Assembly (NCBI GenBank): GCA_009777245.1 | Contig: WRMF01000004.1 | Coordinates: forward strand, 62,001 to 126,000 | DNA: 64,000 nt | Direction of reading: 5' to 3' | Source: Betaproteobacteria bacterium | GTDB taxonomy: Bacteria; Pseudomonadota; Gammaproteobacteria; Burkholderiales; Rhodocyclaceae | Shown here: positions 36,518 to 45,776 of the stretch, piece by piece | Layout of the letters: each line of letters starts with the position of its first letter | Numbering within the stretch: the stretch's first letter is position 1 | The notes under the pieces: generated by a model | What the model was told of the DNA's origin: nothing | Seen by the model: the letters and a program-made list of their open reading frames with translations, nothing else | Databases searched by the model: none | Made by a program: the position numbers and the translations under genes

Positions 36518-37321
36518 ATGTCACCAAAACCGCCCGCAGCGCTTGTCTTCGCCGCCAGTGATCCTGTATGCGGCGCCGGCATTCAAGCTGACATTCTAAC
36601 TCTTTCCGCCCTTGGCTGCCAGCCGCTCACTGTGGTTACTGCCCTGACCGCGCAGGATACAACAGGCGTTCACACCCTCCTTCCGGTATCGGCGGATTTT
36701 GTCCGGCGGCAGGCTTCTTCCCTGATCGAGGACATTCCCATTGCCGCCATCAAGATCGGACTGTTGGGATGCGCCGACCATGCGCGTATTGCGGCAGGCG
36801 TCGCAATGCAGCTCAATGTGCCGTTGGTTCTTGACCCGGTTCTTGCCTCCGGGCGGGGAGACATGCTGGCGGATGATTCCTTGCGAGAAGCCTTGCTTGA
36901 CGCCTTGTTGCCGCATACTGATCTCGTCACGCCCAACATACCGGAAGCCCATGCCCTGTTCCCGGAAATGCCGCCGGATGCGCCCCTGCCACAATTAGCG
37001 CAGCGCATGATCGAACGGGGGGCGCGGCATGTGTTGATTACGGGCGCACATGCCTCGATCCCGGAAGTTATCAACACCCTGTATGGCGCAGAAGGCAAAA
37101 TCCGCGCTGATCATTGGCCGCGCTTGTCAAATTCCTATCATGGTTCAGGATGCACTCTGGCTTCCGCCGTCGCCGCTTTTTTGGCGCGGGGATACAGCAT
37201 GGAAGCCGCAGTATACGAAGCGCAATGTTATGTCTCGCAAACTTTACGCCATGCCCATCATCCCGGACGGGGACAGGCGATTCCAAACCGCCTCTTCGCC
37301 CTAAAAGATCATCTGCCATGA
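36518..37321 (+). CDS. thiD: Hydroxymethylpyrimidine / phosphomethylpyrimidine kinase ThiD
   Basis: 267 residues from the ATG at 36518, just inside a TTG. The ribokinase-fold features are AASDPVCGAGIQADI, VTALTAQDTTGV, LVLDPVLASGRGD and the anion hole SYHGSGCTLASAVAAFLA. ThiD phosphorylates HMP twice in thiamine pyrophosphate synthesis. It overlaps thiE by ATGA, and the pair precedes hemL. Confidence 0.93.
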   Translation: MSPKPPAALVFAASDPVCGAGIQADILTLSALGCQPLTVVTALTAQDTTGVHTLLPVSADFVRRQASSLIEDIPIAAIKIGLLGCADHARIAAGVAMQLNVPLVLDPVLASGRGDMLADDSLREALLDALLPHTDLVTPNIPEAHALFPEMPPDAPLPQLAQRMIERGARHVLITGAHASIPEVINTLYGAEGKIRADHWPRLSNSYHGSGCTLASAVAAFLARGYSMEAAVYEAQCYVSQTLRHAHHPGRGQAIPNRLFALKDHLP

Positions 37322-37989
37322 ACTCATCCCATCCGCCCTTGTTCGGCCTGTATGCCGTAACGCCGGACGAGCCGGATACGGATAAGCTGCGGGAATCGGT
37401 TGCCGCGATTCTGGCAGGCGGCTGTCGTTTGGTGCAGTATCGCAACAAAATGGCGGATGCCCTCCTGCGACGATCCCAGGCCAAAGCCTTGAACGACCTT
37501 TGCCGGACGCATGGCGCTGCTTTTATAGTCAACGACGATATCCGCCTAGCCAGGGAAATCGGCGCGGCGGGCGCGCATCTGGGAAAAGATGATACGAATC
37601 CAGCCGATGCGCGTAAAATACTGGGGGATGCGGCAATCATCGGCATATCCTGCTATCAGGATTTTATCCGCGCGGAAAATTTCACCCACGCTTGTCATGC
37701 CGAGGATGGCTTCCAACGCGCATATCTGGCTTTTGGCGCAGCCTACCCTTCCCCCAGCAAACCGAACGCTCCATTGGCATCAACAGAAATTTTCCGTCGC
37801 GCCTCTCATCTTGCGCTTCCTGTTTGCGCTATCGGCGGCATTACCCTGGAAAATGCCGCGCCGCTCATTCGGATGGGAGTTATGATGATAGCCGTCATCC
37901 ACGATATTTTTTCCCGCCCCGCCGCCGCAATCACGGCGCGGGTGGAAGCCTACCAAAAACTTTTTGAGGAATCGCTCCATGTCTCTTAA
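37318..37989 (+). CDS. thiE: Thiamine-phosphate synthase ThiE
   Basis: 223 residues from the ATG at 37318. A TIM-barrel with [41 protein letters not shown] and VCAIGGI is characteristic. It joins HMP-diphosphate and thiazole phosphate into thiamine phosphate. The family usually has YVAFGAxFxSxTK, and here it reads [13 protein letters not shown], a mild change. The last 11 bases overlap the hemL start. Confidence 0.92.
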   Translation: MNSSHPPLFGLYAVTPDEPDTDKLRESVAAILAGGCRLVQYRNKMADALLRRSQAKALNDLCRTHGAAFIVNDDIRLAREIGAAGAHLGKDDTNPADARKILGDAAIIGISCYQDFIRAENFTHACHAEDGFQRAYLAFGAAYPSPSKPNAPLASTEIFRRASHLALPVCAIGGITLENAAPLIRMGVMMIAVIHDIFSRPAAAITARVEAYQKLFEESLHVS

Positions 37990-39256
37990 CGCCGCTCTGT
38001 TTGCCAAAGCCCAACGTTTTATCCCCGGCGGGGTCAATTCGCCGGTACGCGCCTTTCGCTCGGTGGGCGGGGCGCCGCGCTTCTTCGCCAAAGGATCGGG
38101 CGCAAGATTTCAGGATGTGGAAGGACGGGAATATCTTGATTACGTAGGTTCGTGGGGGCCGTTGATTCTCGGACACGCCCACCCGGAAGTTGTTGCCGCA
38201 GTGCAGGAAGCCGCCGAACGGGGGCTTTCCTTCGGCGCTCCAACCGAGGCGGAAATAGAATTGGCTGAACTCCTCTGTCGGCTTGTGCCTTCAATGGAGA
38301 TGGTGCGCCTCGTATCTTCCGGCACGGAAGCCACCATGAGCGCCATTCGTCTGGCGCGAGGCTACAGCGGACGCGACCTGCTGGTGAAATTCGAGGGCTG
38401 TTATCACGGACATAGCGACAGTCTCCTGGTCAAGGCAGGCTCAGGTCTCCTCACTTTCGGCAATCCATCCTCCGGCGGCGTTCCGGCGGACATTGCGCGG
38501 CATACGCTGGTGCTGCCCTACAATGATCCCGAGGCGCTGACCGATGCTTTCGCCCGCCACCCTGATGCCATTGCAGCCGTGATTCTGGAGCCGGTTGCCG
38601 GCAATATGAATCTTATAATGCCGCGCCCGGAATTTCTTGACGCCTGCCGCGAGCTTACCGCCCGTCATGGCGCAACCCTGATTTTCGATGAAGTCATGAC
38701 CGGCTTCCGGGTAGGGCTAGGCTCAGCGCAAGGTCTCTATGGCATCACGCCTGATCTTTCCACTTTCGGCAAGGTTATCGGCGGCGGAATGCCGCTTGCG
38801 GCCTTTGGCGGCAAGCGGGAGATCATGGAAAAAATCTCTCCCCTGGGGCCGGTCTATCAGGCAGGCACATTGTCAGGCAATCCGCTTGCGGTGGCGGCGG
38901 GGCTTGCGACCTTGCGTCTGGTAGAGGCGGACGGGTTTTATGAAACCTTGTCTGCCCGCGCCCGCCGCTTATGCGAAGGCTTGTGTCAGGCAGCAGAGAA
39001 ACATGATGCGCCTTTCTCCGCGCAAAGCGTAGGCGGCATGTTCGGACTTTATTTCGCGCCGACTCCGCCTGCCTCTTTCGCGGAAGTCATGGCATCCGAC
39101 GCTGCCGCCTTCAATCGCTTTTTCCACGCCATGCTGGATGCCGGACATTATTTCGCCCCTTCCGCGTTCGAGGCGGGTTTTGTTTGCTCCGCGCACAGCG
39201 AGGAAGACATCAACGCAACCGTAGAAGCTGGCGAACAATTTTTCGCGGCGTTGTGA
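37979..39256 (+). CDS. hemL: Glutamate-1-semialdehyde 2,1-aminomutase HemL
   Basis: 425 residues from the ATG at 37979. Class III aminotransferase features include [41 protein letters not shown] and the PLP lysine in [11 protein letters not shown]. It forms 5-aminolevulinate in the C5 pathway of haem synthesis. The thiD-thiE-hemL arrangement is common in betaproteobacteria. Confidence 0.96.
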   Translation: MSLNAALFAKAQRFIPGGVNSPVRAFRSVGGAPRFFAKGSGARFQDVEGREYLDYVGSWGPLILGHAHPEVVAAVQEAAERGLSFGAPTEAEIELAELLCRLVPSMEMVRLVSSGTEATMSAIRLARGYSGRDLLVKFEGCYHGHSDSLLVKAGSGLLTFGNPSSGGVPADIARHTLVLPYNDPEALTDAFARHPDAIAAVILEPVAGNMNLIMPRPEFLDACRELTARHGATLIFDEVMTGFRVGLGSAQGLYGITPDLSTFGKVIGGGMPLAAFGGKREIMEKISPLGPVYQAGTLSGNPLAVAAGLATLRLVEADGFYETLSARARRLCEGLCQAAEKHDAPFSAQSVGGMFGLYFAPTPPASFAEVMASDAAAFNRFFHAMLDAGHYFAPSAFEAGFVCSAHSEEDINATVEAGEQFFAAL

Positions 39257-39314
39257 GCGGCATACTGACCGCGCAATCATTTAATATCCGCTTTTTCGCA
39301 AGGAGACATCTGTC

Positions 39315-40235
39315 ATGAATTCGGAGATGAAACGCAACAGGCACACCCCACGCAGCACGGAATACGGCGCGTTCTATATGAGCGGCTGGCTAGCGCTTTT
39401 TTTCTATATAGTCATTGCTGTCATTACATGCTTGTTCGCTTTGACAGCAGTCGCAGGAGCGCTACCATTGGGACGCATGGTCATAGTCTCTGTCATCGGC
39501 GGCTTATTACTTTTCGCGTTGCGCGGCTTTGTGATTCTCGAACCGAATATCGCCGTCGTACTCACCTTTTTCGGTCGTTATGCCGGAAGTTTCAGCCATG
39601 CCGGATTTTCCTGGTACAACCCGTTCTGCCAGCGGCAAAAAATCTCGCTGCGTGTTTATAACCTGAATTCACCGACATTGAAGGTCAACGACAAATCCGG
39701 CAACCCGATTGAAGTGGCGGCGGTAATTGCCTGGCGTGTGCGCGATACCGCGCGCGCCGTGTTCGATGTGGAAGACTACAGGTATTTCATTGCCGTCCAG
39801 AGTGAATCGGCGCTCCGCCAGGTCGTAAGTTCGCGTTGTTATGATGGCGGCGAAGACAGCGCCGACTCGTTGCGCGGCGATCTTGACTCCGTGGCGCAGT
39901 TATTGTCCTCAACCATTCAGGCGCATGTCGAATTGGCCGGCATCGAAATCATCGAAGCGAAAATCTCGCACCTTGCCTATGCGCCGGAAATTGCCAGCGC
40001 AATGCTGCGACGGCAGCAGGCTGCCGCCGTGATTGCCGCGCGCGCAGAGATTGTCAAGGGAGCGGTAACGATGGTGCAAATGGCGTTGCAGCATCTGGAA
40101 CAGGAAAATATCGTTTCACTCAACGATGCCGACAAGGTGCAACTGGTCACTAATCTGATGACGGTGTTGGTATCTGAAAACGACACGCAACCAGTGCTGT
40201 CAATGTCGAAACAGAACACAGGGGAACGCGCATGA
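39315..40235 (+). CDS. SPFH/band-7 domain membrane protein
   Basis: 306 residues, with aaggagacatctgtc before the ATG. Two hydrophobic helices (about 25-48 and 55-72) are followed by an SPFH domain that begins RGFVILEPNIAVVLTFFGRYAG and includes VAAVIAWRVRDTARAVFDVEDY. A helical C-terminus carries DKVQLVTNLMTVLVSENDTQPVLS. SPFH proteins scaffold membrane microdomains; the role of this subgroup is not established. Relatives are often followed by a small Arc-type DNA-binding protein gene. Here only a 41-residue frame follows. Confidence 0.85.
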   Translation: MNSEMKRNRHTPRSTEYGAFYMSGWLALFFYIVIAVITCLFALTAVAGALPLGRMVIVSVIGGLLLFALRGFVILEPNIAVVLTFFGRYAGSFSHAGFSWYNPFCQRQKISLRVYNLNSPTLKVNDKSGNPIEVAAVIAWRVRDTARAVFDVEDYRYFIAVQSESALRQVVSSRCYDGGEDSADSLRGDLDSVAQLLSSTIQAHVELAGIEIIEAKISHLAYAPEIASAMLRRQQAAAVIAARAEIVKGAVTMVQMALQHLEQENIVSLNDADKVQLVTNLMTVLVSENDTQPVLSMSKQNTGERA

Positions 40236-40357
40236 CGAATGCCGACGTTCGCAGCGTCGGCAAGCTATTATGCGCTGAAACTATGCTATGTGGCAATAAT
40301 ATGATCGCTGTCCTTCCAAAAAATTACCGAACAATCTCCGGTTGTCTTAATGGATAA
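40232..40357 (+). CDS. Possible 41-residue protein coupled to the SPFH gene
   Basis: The frame starts at an ATG overlapping the SPFH stop (ATGA) and ends at 40355-40357. The product (MTNADVRSVGKLLCAETM...) matches nothing I recognise. The overlap suggests translation. It could also be the degraded start of the small partner gene usually found here, or chance. Confidence 0.25.
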   Translation: MTNADVRSVGKLLCAETMLCGNNMIAVLPKNYRTISGCLNG

Positions 40358-40370
40358 GAGTGTGTCCGTA

Positions 40371-40480
40371 GGCCGGGAGAGGGCTATGTTTCAGACTGAA
40401 ATTTCCGCTTCCTGAATCTGTAACCCTTAAACCCTCTCCCCCAACCCCTCTCCCATAAATGAGAGAGGGGAGACAACCCG
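40371..40480. repeat. Composite palindromic repeat, copy A
   Basis: Layout: gggagaggg, then cagactgaaatttccgcttc, cctgaatctg, aacccttaaaccctctccc, ctctcccataaatgagagag, gggagacaaccc. It shares this architecture with copies B (40741-40857) and C (60131-60247). The terminal hairpin loop differs from the other two. Confidence 0.85.
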
Positions 40481-40572
40481 CTCTGCCTGCCGTTCTCTCC
40501 TCTCCCGCGCCCAATCACTCGTCATTCCCGCTTCTCATCATACTAAACATCAGTCACAAATTTTGATGCAAT

Positions 40573-40602
40573 ACTGGATTCCCGCCTTCGCGGGAATGAC
40601 GG
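40573..40602. repeat. Short palindromic unit gattcccgcc-tt-cgcgggaat type
   Basis: actggattcccgccttcgcg followed by ggaatgacgg. It is an imperfect hairpin also found at 59807-59831 (inverted) and 59927-59956 (direct). This type of unit is widely dispersed in proteobacterial genomes. Confidence 0.8.
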
Positions 40603-40706
40603 AAGAGTTGGAGCATGCGCAGGAATAACAGATGGCATAATTCCCCTCTCCAATTTGTTCCGCTTGTGGCGCAGCCAAAGACCGGAAGAGAGCAAAGGAT
40701 TTTTCT

Positions 40707-40729
40707 CCCCTCTCCCGCAAGCGGGAGAG
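40707..40729. repeat. Isolated ctcccgc-aa-gcgggag hairpin
   Basis: Perfect palindrome core with the same sequence as the repeat in the hydrolase gene near 4431. It lies 12 bases before copy B of the composite repeat. Confidence 0.75.
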
Positions 40730-40740
40730 TGTGGCCGAAG

Positions 40741-40857
40741 GCTGGGAGAGGGCAAAGGTTCAGATTGAAATTTACGCCTCCTGAATCTGCAACCCTTAAA
40801 CCCTCTCCCCCAACCCCTCTCCCACTCGCGGCGCAGCCACAAGCGGGAGAGGGGAGC
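40741..40857. repeat. Composite palindromic repeat, copy B
   Basis: Closest to copy C at 60131: both have gggagagggcaaaggttc, cctgaatctgcaacccttaa, accctctccccca and the arm cccactcgcggcgcagccac followed by aag(c/t)gggagagggga. Long inverted arms would fold into a hairpin. Confidence 0.88.
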
Positions 40858-40989
40858 AAAACCTCTGAAGCCGCGCTATTTACAGAACGCATATACCTTG
40901 TACGTTGGACAGTTTAAGCGTTTGAATCAAATGCTTGCTTTTCCATAAGCAATAGTAAAATCTCGTCTTTCCGTTTTTTCGGACGTTGC

Positions 40990-42048
40990 ATGACGACCGC
41001 CGTAAAACCCTGCTTTCAACAAATCATCCTTACGCTCCAAGAGTTCTGGAGCAGGCAGGGCTGCGCCCTGTTGCAGCCTTACGACATGGAAGTCGGCGCA
41101 GGCACGAGCCATACCGCCACTTTTTTACGCGCCATCGGGCCGGAACCTTGGCGCGCCGCCTATGTGCAGCCTTCGCGCCGCCCGAAGGACGGGCGTTACG
41201 GCGAAAACCCCAACCGGATGCAGCATTACTACCAGTACCAAGTGGTGCTTAAACCTTCGCCGACCGATATTATTGACCTTTACCTCGCCTCGCTCGAAGC
41301 GTTGGGGTTTGATCTCAAAAAGAACGACGCGCGTTTTGTCGAGGACGACTGGGAAAATCCCACCCTGGGCGCGTGGGGATTGGGCTGGGAAGTGTGGATG
41401 AACGGCATGGAAGTAACGCAGTTCACCTATTTCCAGCAGGTCGGCGGCATTGACTGCAAGCCCATTACCGGCGAGATTACCTATGGCCTGGAACGTCTGG
41501 CAATGTACCTGCAAGGCGTGGAAAACGTCTATGATCTCATCTGGACGGATGGCGCAGCTCCCTTGGGTGGCAGAGAATCCCGCGCAGCGGGTGAGCGTGG
41601 GGGTCGCCTTACCATTAAGGTTAAAGATATCAGGATAGCTGAATCCCGCGCAGCGGGTGAGCGTGGGGGTCGCCTTACCTATGGCGACGTGTACCACCAG
41701 AACGAAGTCGAGCAGTCGGCCTACAATTTCGAGTATTCGGACGCCGCTTTTCTGTTTGACGCATTCACTGCCCATGAGAAGCAGGCGCAGAATCTGATGA
41801 CCGCGCAACTGGCGCTGCCCGCTTATGAACAAGTGCTGAAAGCCGCGCACACCTTCAATTTGCTCGACGCTCGCGGCGCGATTTCCGTAACCGAACGCGC
41901 CGCCTACATTGGTCGCATCCGCAATCTGGCGCGCAGCGTCGCGCAAAGCTATCTGGATTCCCGCGCCCGCCTTGGTTTTCCGATGGCGCAAAAGGAACGA
42001 GCCGAGGAAGCTCTGGCCCAAATCGCACGGAGCGCCGCCCGCCCATGA
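40990..42048 (+). CDS. glyQ: Glycyl-tRNA synthetase alpha subunit with an in-frame repeat insertion
   Basis: 352 residues where about 300 is usual. The core is intact: [67 protein letters not shown] and [18 protein letters not shown]. After VYDLIWTDG the usual short link to [13 protein letters not shown] is replaced by about 40 extra residues. They contain [13 protein letters not shown] twice, encoded by two identical 39-bp units. The alpha subunit carries the catalytic class II core of the alpha2beta2 enzyme. The insertion should lie on a surface loop if the enzyme is active. It is coupled to glyS by ATGA. Confidence 0.95.
   Translation: MTTAVKPCFQQIILTLQEFWSRQGCALLQPYDMEVGAGTSHTATFLRAIGPEPWRAAYVQPSRRPKDGRYGENPNRMQHYYQYQVVLKPSPTDIIDLYLASLEALGFDLKKNDARFVEDDWENPTLGAWGLGWEVWMNGMEVTQFTYFQQVGGIDCKPITGEITYGLERLAMYLQGVENVYDLIWTDGAAPLGGRESRAAGERGGRLTIKVKDIRIAESRAAGERGGRLTYGDVYHQNEVEQSAYNFEYSDAAFLFDAFTAHEKQAQNLMTAQLALPAYEQVLKAAHTFNLLDARGAISVTERAAYIGRIRNLARSVAQSYLDSRARLGFPMAQKERAEEALAQIARSAARP
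41575..41679 (+). repeat. Two identical 39-bp palindromic repeat units inside glyQ
   Basis: gaatcccgcgcagcgggtga plus gcgtgggggtcgccttacc occurs at 41575-41613 and again at 41641-41679, identical, with a 27-bp spacer. The period is 66 bp (22 codons), so the reading frame is kept. The core cccgc-gca-gcggg is palindromic. Confidence 0.92.
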
Positions 42049-44150
42049 CTGCTCAAAATCTACTCGTCGAAATCGTTGTCGAAGAACTCCCGCCCAAGGC
42101 GTTGAAGACTTTGGGCGAGAGTTTCGCCGCCCTGCTGGCAGCTTCCCTCAAACAGGACGGACTGACTCAAAATGACGCAACCGTCACCGCTTACGCCACG
42201 CCGCGCCGCCTGGCCGCGCACATTACCGGGGCGCTTGCCGTCGCTCCCGACAAGGCGGTATCGAAGAAACTGATGCCGGTATCCGTCGGATTGGATCAAG
42301 CAGGCGCGCCCACGCCCGCATTGCTCAAAAAACTTACCGCCTTGGGCGCGGAGCCGTTCGCCGTCGAGAAACTGCGCCGGGAGAACGACGGCAAGGTTGA
42401 TACCCTGTTCTACGACAGCGCCGTCAAGGGGGCGACACTTGCCGAAGGTCTGCAAAGGGCGATTGAATCCGCGCTCGCCGCGTTGCCGATTCCGAAGATG
42501 ATGAGCTACCAACTGGCCGATGGCTGGACGAGCGTCAATTTCGCGCGTCCCGCGCATTCGCTTCTGGCTCTCCACGGCGCGGCAGTCGTGCCGGTTACTG
42601 CGCTTGGCCTATCTTCCGGCAATGTTACAAATGGGCATCGCTTTGAGGCGAGCGTCGACCCCATTCCCATTGAACACGCCGATGCTTACGCCAAAACCCT
42701 GCTCGACAAGGGCGCGGTCATTGCTTCCTTTGCCGAGCGCCGCGCTGAAATTGTCCGCCAATTGGCGGCGGCTGCGAAAAAGGCGGGGGGCGGTCTTCGT
42801 CCGGTGGAAGACGATGCGCTGCTTGACGAAGTGACCGCGCTTACTGAACGCCCAAATGTCCTCATTGGTGAGTTCGAGCCGGAATTTCTGGAAGTGCCGC
42901 AGGAATGCCTGATTCTGACGATGAAGGCAAACCAGAAGTATTTTCCGCTGCTGGACGCAACCGGAAAACTTACCCACCGCTTCCTGATCGTCAGCAACCT
43001 CACTCCCCTCGATCCTTCCGCCATCGTAAGCGGCAATGAGCGCGTCGTGCGTCCTCGCCTGGCCGACGCCAAATTCTTTTTCGATCAGGATCGCAAAAAA
43101 ACTCTTGCTTCCCGTATTCCGGCGCTGGCAAAGGTTGTCTATCACAATAAACTCGGCAGCCAGTCAGAGCGTAGCGAACGGGTGTCCGCCATTGCCTGCG
43201 CCATCGTAAACAAGCTGCCGGAAGGTTTTATTTCCGCAGAGATGGTCGTACAAGCCGCAGAACTTGCCAAAGCCGATCTGCTCACGGACATGGTAGGCGA
43301 ATTTCCCGAATTGCAAGGCGTTATGGGGCGCTATTACGCCTTATACGATGGTTTACCCGCAGACGTTGCCGACGCTATCGCAGACCACTATAAACCACGT
43401 TTTGCGGGCGGTACCCTGCCGCGCGGCAGGGTCGGCATGGTCGTTGCGCTGGCGGACAAGCTGGAGACGCTTGCGGGAATGTTCAGCATTGGGCAAACGC
43501 CCACTGGCGACAAAGACCCTTTCGCGCTACGGCGTCATGCGTTAGGCGTGATTCGGATTTTGACGGAAGGCGCTCTGGATGCGCCCCTCTCCGATCTTAT
43601 TGACCTTGCTGCGGCTCATTTCAGCGGAACGGGGGTCGAAAAACAACTGGCGGAATTCATCTTTGATCGCCTTGCCGTCAACCTGCGCGAACAAGGATAT
43701 ACAGCGCAGGAAGTCGACGCGGTGCTTTCCCTCTCCCCGCAGTTGCTCTCCGATATCAATAAGCGTCTGACCGCCGTGCGCGTCTTCGTAACCTTGCCGG
43801 AAGCTCCTGCGCTTGCCGCCGCCAACAAGCGAGTCGGCAATATCCTGAAAAAAGCCGAAGAAGCCGCGACAGCGAGGCTTGATCCCGCCCTGTTGCAAGA
43901 ACCCGCCGAGATCGCATTGTCCAACGCGCTGAACAGCGTCGCGCCTCTGGCGAATGCGGCCTTCGAGGCGGGTGATTACACCAGCTCGCTGCAAACGCTC
44001 GCGGCTCTGCGTGATCCCGTGGATGCTTTTTTCGATAAAGTTATGGTCAATGTCGAAGACCGGAAATTACGCGCCAATCGCTTCGCGTTACTTGCCCGAC
44101 TCTTTGACGCGATGAACAGGGTCGCCGATCTATCAAGGCTGTCGGCCTGA
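42045..44150 (+). CDS. glyS: Glycyl-tRNA synthetase beta subunit
   Basis: 701 residues, normal length. It begins [23 protein letters not shown]. GlyS signatures include [61 protein letters not shown] and [24 protein letters not shown] split over the central region. The C-terminus holds the DALR anticodon-type domain with [11 protein letters not shown]. It provides tRNA recognition to the alpha2beta2 enzyme. The start overlaps the glyQ stop. Confidence 0.96.
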   Translation: MTAQNLLVEIVVEELPPKALKTLGESFAALLAASLKQDGLTQNDATVTAYATPRRLAAHITGALAVAPDKAVSKKLMPVSVGLDQAGAPTPALLKKLTALGAEPFAVEKLRRENDGKVDTLFYDSAVKGATLAEGLQRAIESALAALPIPKMMSYQLADGWTSVNFARPAHSLLALHGAAVVPVTALGLSSGNVTNGHRFEASVDPIPIEHADAYAKTLLDKGAVIASFAERRAEIVRQLAAAAKKAGGGLRPVEDDALLDEVTALTERPNVLIGEFEPEFLEVPQECLILTMKANQKYFPLLDATGKLTHRFLIVSNLTPLDPSAIVSGNERVVRPRLADAKFFFDQDRKKTLASRIPALAKVVYHNKLGSQSERSERVSAIACAIVNKLPEGFISAEMVVQAAELAKADLLTDMVGEFPELQGVMGRYYALYDGLPADVADAIADHYKPRFAGGTLPRGRVGMVVALADKLETLAGMFSIGQTPTGDKDPFALRRHALGVIRILTEGALDAPLSDLIDLAAAHFSGTGVEKQLAEFIFDRLAVNLREQGYTAQEVDAVLSLSPQLLSDINKRLTAVRVFVTLPEAPALAAANKRVGNILKKAEEAATARLDPALLQEPAEIALSNALNSVAPLANAAFEAGDYTSSLQTLAALRDPVDAFFDKVMVNVEDRKLRANRFALLARLFDAMNRVADLSRLSA

Positions 44151-44172
44151 ATTTTCCGGGAGGATTTTCGCC

Positions 44173-44718
44173 ATGAACCTCGTCATTCTTGATCGCGACG
44201 GCGTTATCAACCACGACTCCGATCAATTCATCAAGTCGCCCGACGAATGGCGGCCTATCCCCGGTTCGTTGGAAGCCATTGCGCGCCTTACCCAATCCGG
44301 CTACACGGTCGTTGTCGCCACCAATCAGTCCGGCATAGGACGCGGCCTGTTCGACATGGACGCCATGAACGCCATCCACGAAAAAATGCTGAAAGCCGTA
44401 TCCGCCGCAGGCGGGCATATTGACGCTTTTTTTTATTGTCCTCACACGGCGGATTCCGATTGTCGGTGTCGCAAACCCAAGCCCGGCATGTTTCATGACA
44501 TCTCCGAGCGTTTTAACATTGATCTTCCTGGCGCGCCCGCCATCGGCGATTCTTTGCGCGATCTTGAAGCCGCCGCCGCCGCAGGTTGTCGCCCCATGCT
44601 GGCGCTCACCGGCAAGGGAAAACAAACCCGCGCGGCAAGCAATTTGCCGCCCGGCACATTGGTATTCGCCAGCCTTGCCGCTGCCGTCAGCCACATTCTT
44701 GATGGGACGCAAGCATGA
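44173..44718 (+). CDS. gmhB: D-glycero-beta-D-manno-heptose 1,7-bisphosphate phosphatase GmhB
   Basis: 181 residues, preceded by a gggagga ribosome-binding site. HAD-family motifs are LDRDGVIN (motif I, D8/D10), ATNQSG (motif II) and CRCRKPKPGM with the zinc cysteines, then IGDSLRDLEAA (motif IV). GmhB removes the C7 phosphate in ADP-heptose synthesis for LPS inner core. It is positioned between glyS and plsC, overlapping the latter by ATGA. Confidence 0.94.
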   Translation: MNLVILDRDGVINHDSDQFIKSPDEWRPIPGSLEAIARLTQSGYTVVVATNQSGIGRGLFDMDAMNAIHEKMLKAVSAAGGHIDAFFYCPHTADSDCRCRKPKPGMFHDISERFNIDLPGAPAIGDSLRDLEAAAAAGCRPMLALTGKGKQTRAASNLPPGTLVFASLAAAVSHILDGTQA

Positions 44719-45431
44719 TGCGTTGCTGCCTGTTTTGGCTACTCATCTCTCTTGTCACGATTCTGACGGGCTTTCTGCTTTGCTGCCTGATTCCCTTTTC
44801 CGACGCGGCGCGTTTTTCCGTAGCCAGACTCTGGCTCAAGGCTTTTATGGGGCTTGCCGACTTGATTCTCGGCCTGAAAATGGAAGTAAGGGGCAGGGAG
44901 AACATTCCCGACACACCCACGCTGGTTCTTGCCAAGCATGAATCCGCCTGGGAGACTGTGGGCTTGCAAAGCATCTTCAACCCTTCTGTATTTGTGCTGA
45001 AGAAGGAACTGCTGAAAATTCCCTTCTTTGGCTGGGGTCTCTTTGCCTTGAGGATGATCGCCATTGACCGCGACGCAGGGCGAAAAGCCTTGCGGCAGAT
45101 GCTGGAGCAGGGAAAGGAGCGGCTGAAGTCCGGCATCTGGATCGTTGTTTTTCCCGAAGGCACTCGCGTCCTGCCTGGTGAAAGAATGCGCTACAAGCCG
45201 GGCGCGGTCTATCTTGCCCTGAAGACCGGCGTGCCGGTTTTGCCTGTCGCGCACAATGGCGCGGATTGCTGGCCCAGGAAGTCGCTCCTTATTCGTCCCG
45301 GCACGATCACTGTCAGCATTGGGCCTGTCATTTCGACCATTGGCAGGAAAGACGCCGAAATTAACGCCGCTGCGGAAGAATGGATTGAAAAGGAGATGCG
45401 TATCATCGCCCCGCATCGTTATCAAGCCTAG
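44715..45431 (+). CDS. plsC: 1-acyl-sn-glycerol-3-phosphate acyltransferase
   Basis: 238 residues. One N-terminal membrane helix (about 5-28) precedes an acyltransferase domain with AKHESAWET (the HX4D/E-type catalytic motif) and IVVFPEGTRVLPGE. It acylates lysophosphatidic acid to phosphatidic acid. The motif has Lys where many enzymes have Asn. A second, unrelated PlsC-type domain is in the fusion protein at 24575-26464, so at least two such domains occur here. Confidence 0.9.
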   Translation: MMRCCLFWLLISLVTILTGFLLCCLIPFSDAARFSVARLWLKAFMGLADLILGLKMEVRGRENIPDTPTLVLAKHESAWETVGLQSIFNPSVFVLKKELLKIPFFGWGLFALRMIAIDRDAGRKALRQMLEQGKERLKSGIWIVVFPEGTRVLPGERMRYKPGAVYLALKTGVPVLPVAHNGADCWPRKSLLIRPGTITVSIGPVISTIGRKDAEINAAAEEWIEKEMRIIAPHRYQA

Positions 45432-45776
45432 GCATACCCGCCCTCTCCCCACGCTTTTATGACCATGCCCGCAGATAATTTCCACTAAGCGCGAGATGCG
45501 GGAAAAGTTCAAAATCGGACACGACACTCAACTTGAAATCGGAACGGGCATCACCGTCATTCTTGCGGAAGATGCCGCAACCGCTGGGGTCAGCACAAGC
45601 GACGCGGCACCCGCAACAAGGGAAACGGATTTATTGCGGAACAGCAAGAGCATCCGGCATATTCATTCCGTTACGGGGGTACATTTTTTGCGCTCGCCTC
45701 CGGCGAAAACAGGAAGTCGGCCTGACGCCCTTTGTCGGCCTTATAGCGCCCCTGGCAGCCAAGGTCATTCAGTCCG
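45432..45776. other. Intergenic region, possible gene remnant
   Basis: 345 bases between plsC and a regulator gene on the other strand. Open frames pass through it (for example from an ATG at 45496, reading EKFKIGHDTQLEIGTGITVILAE-like sequence), but none has a ribosome-binding site or a recognisable family, and they run into the regulator gene antisense. It may be decayed coding sequence. Confidence 0.4.

Larger units (their letters stand above)
40358..40989. other. Gene-poor region filled with dispersed palindromic repeats
   Basis: About 630 bases between the SPFH gene and glyQ without a credible gene. Most of it consists of repeat elements listed separately. The last 70 bases before glyQ are AT-richer and probably hold its promoter. 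Confidence 0.75.

Noticed and set aside
40371-40857. Repeated blocks considered as a CRISPR array
   Set aside because: Copies are irregularly spaced, about 110 bases long and palindromic, with no unique spacers of constant length and no cas genes.
41575-41679. Possible frameshift or assembly error in glyQ
   Set aside because: The frame is unbroken on both sides and conserved GlyQ sequence resumes exactly, so an in-frame insertion fits better; raw reads would settle it.
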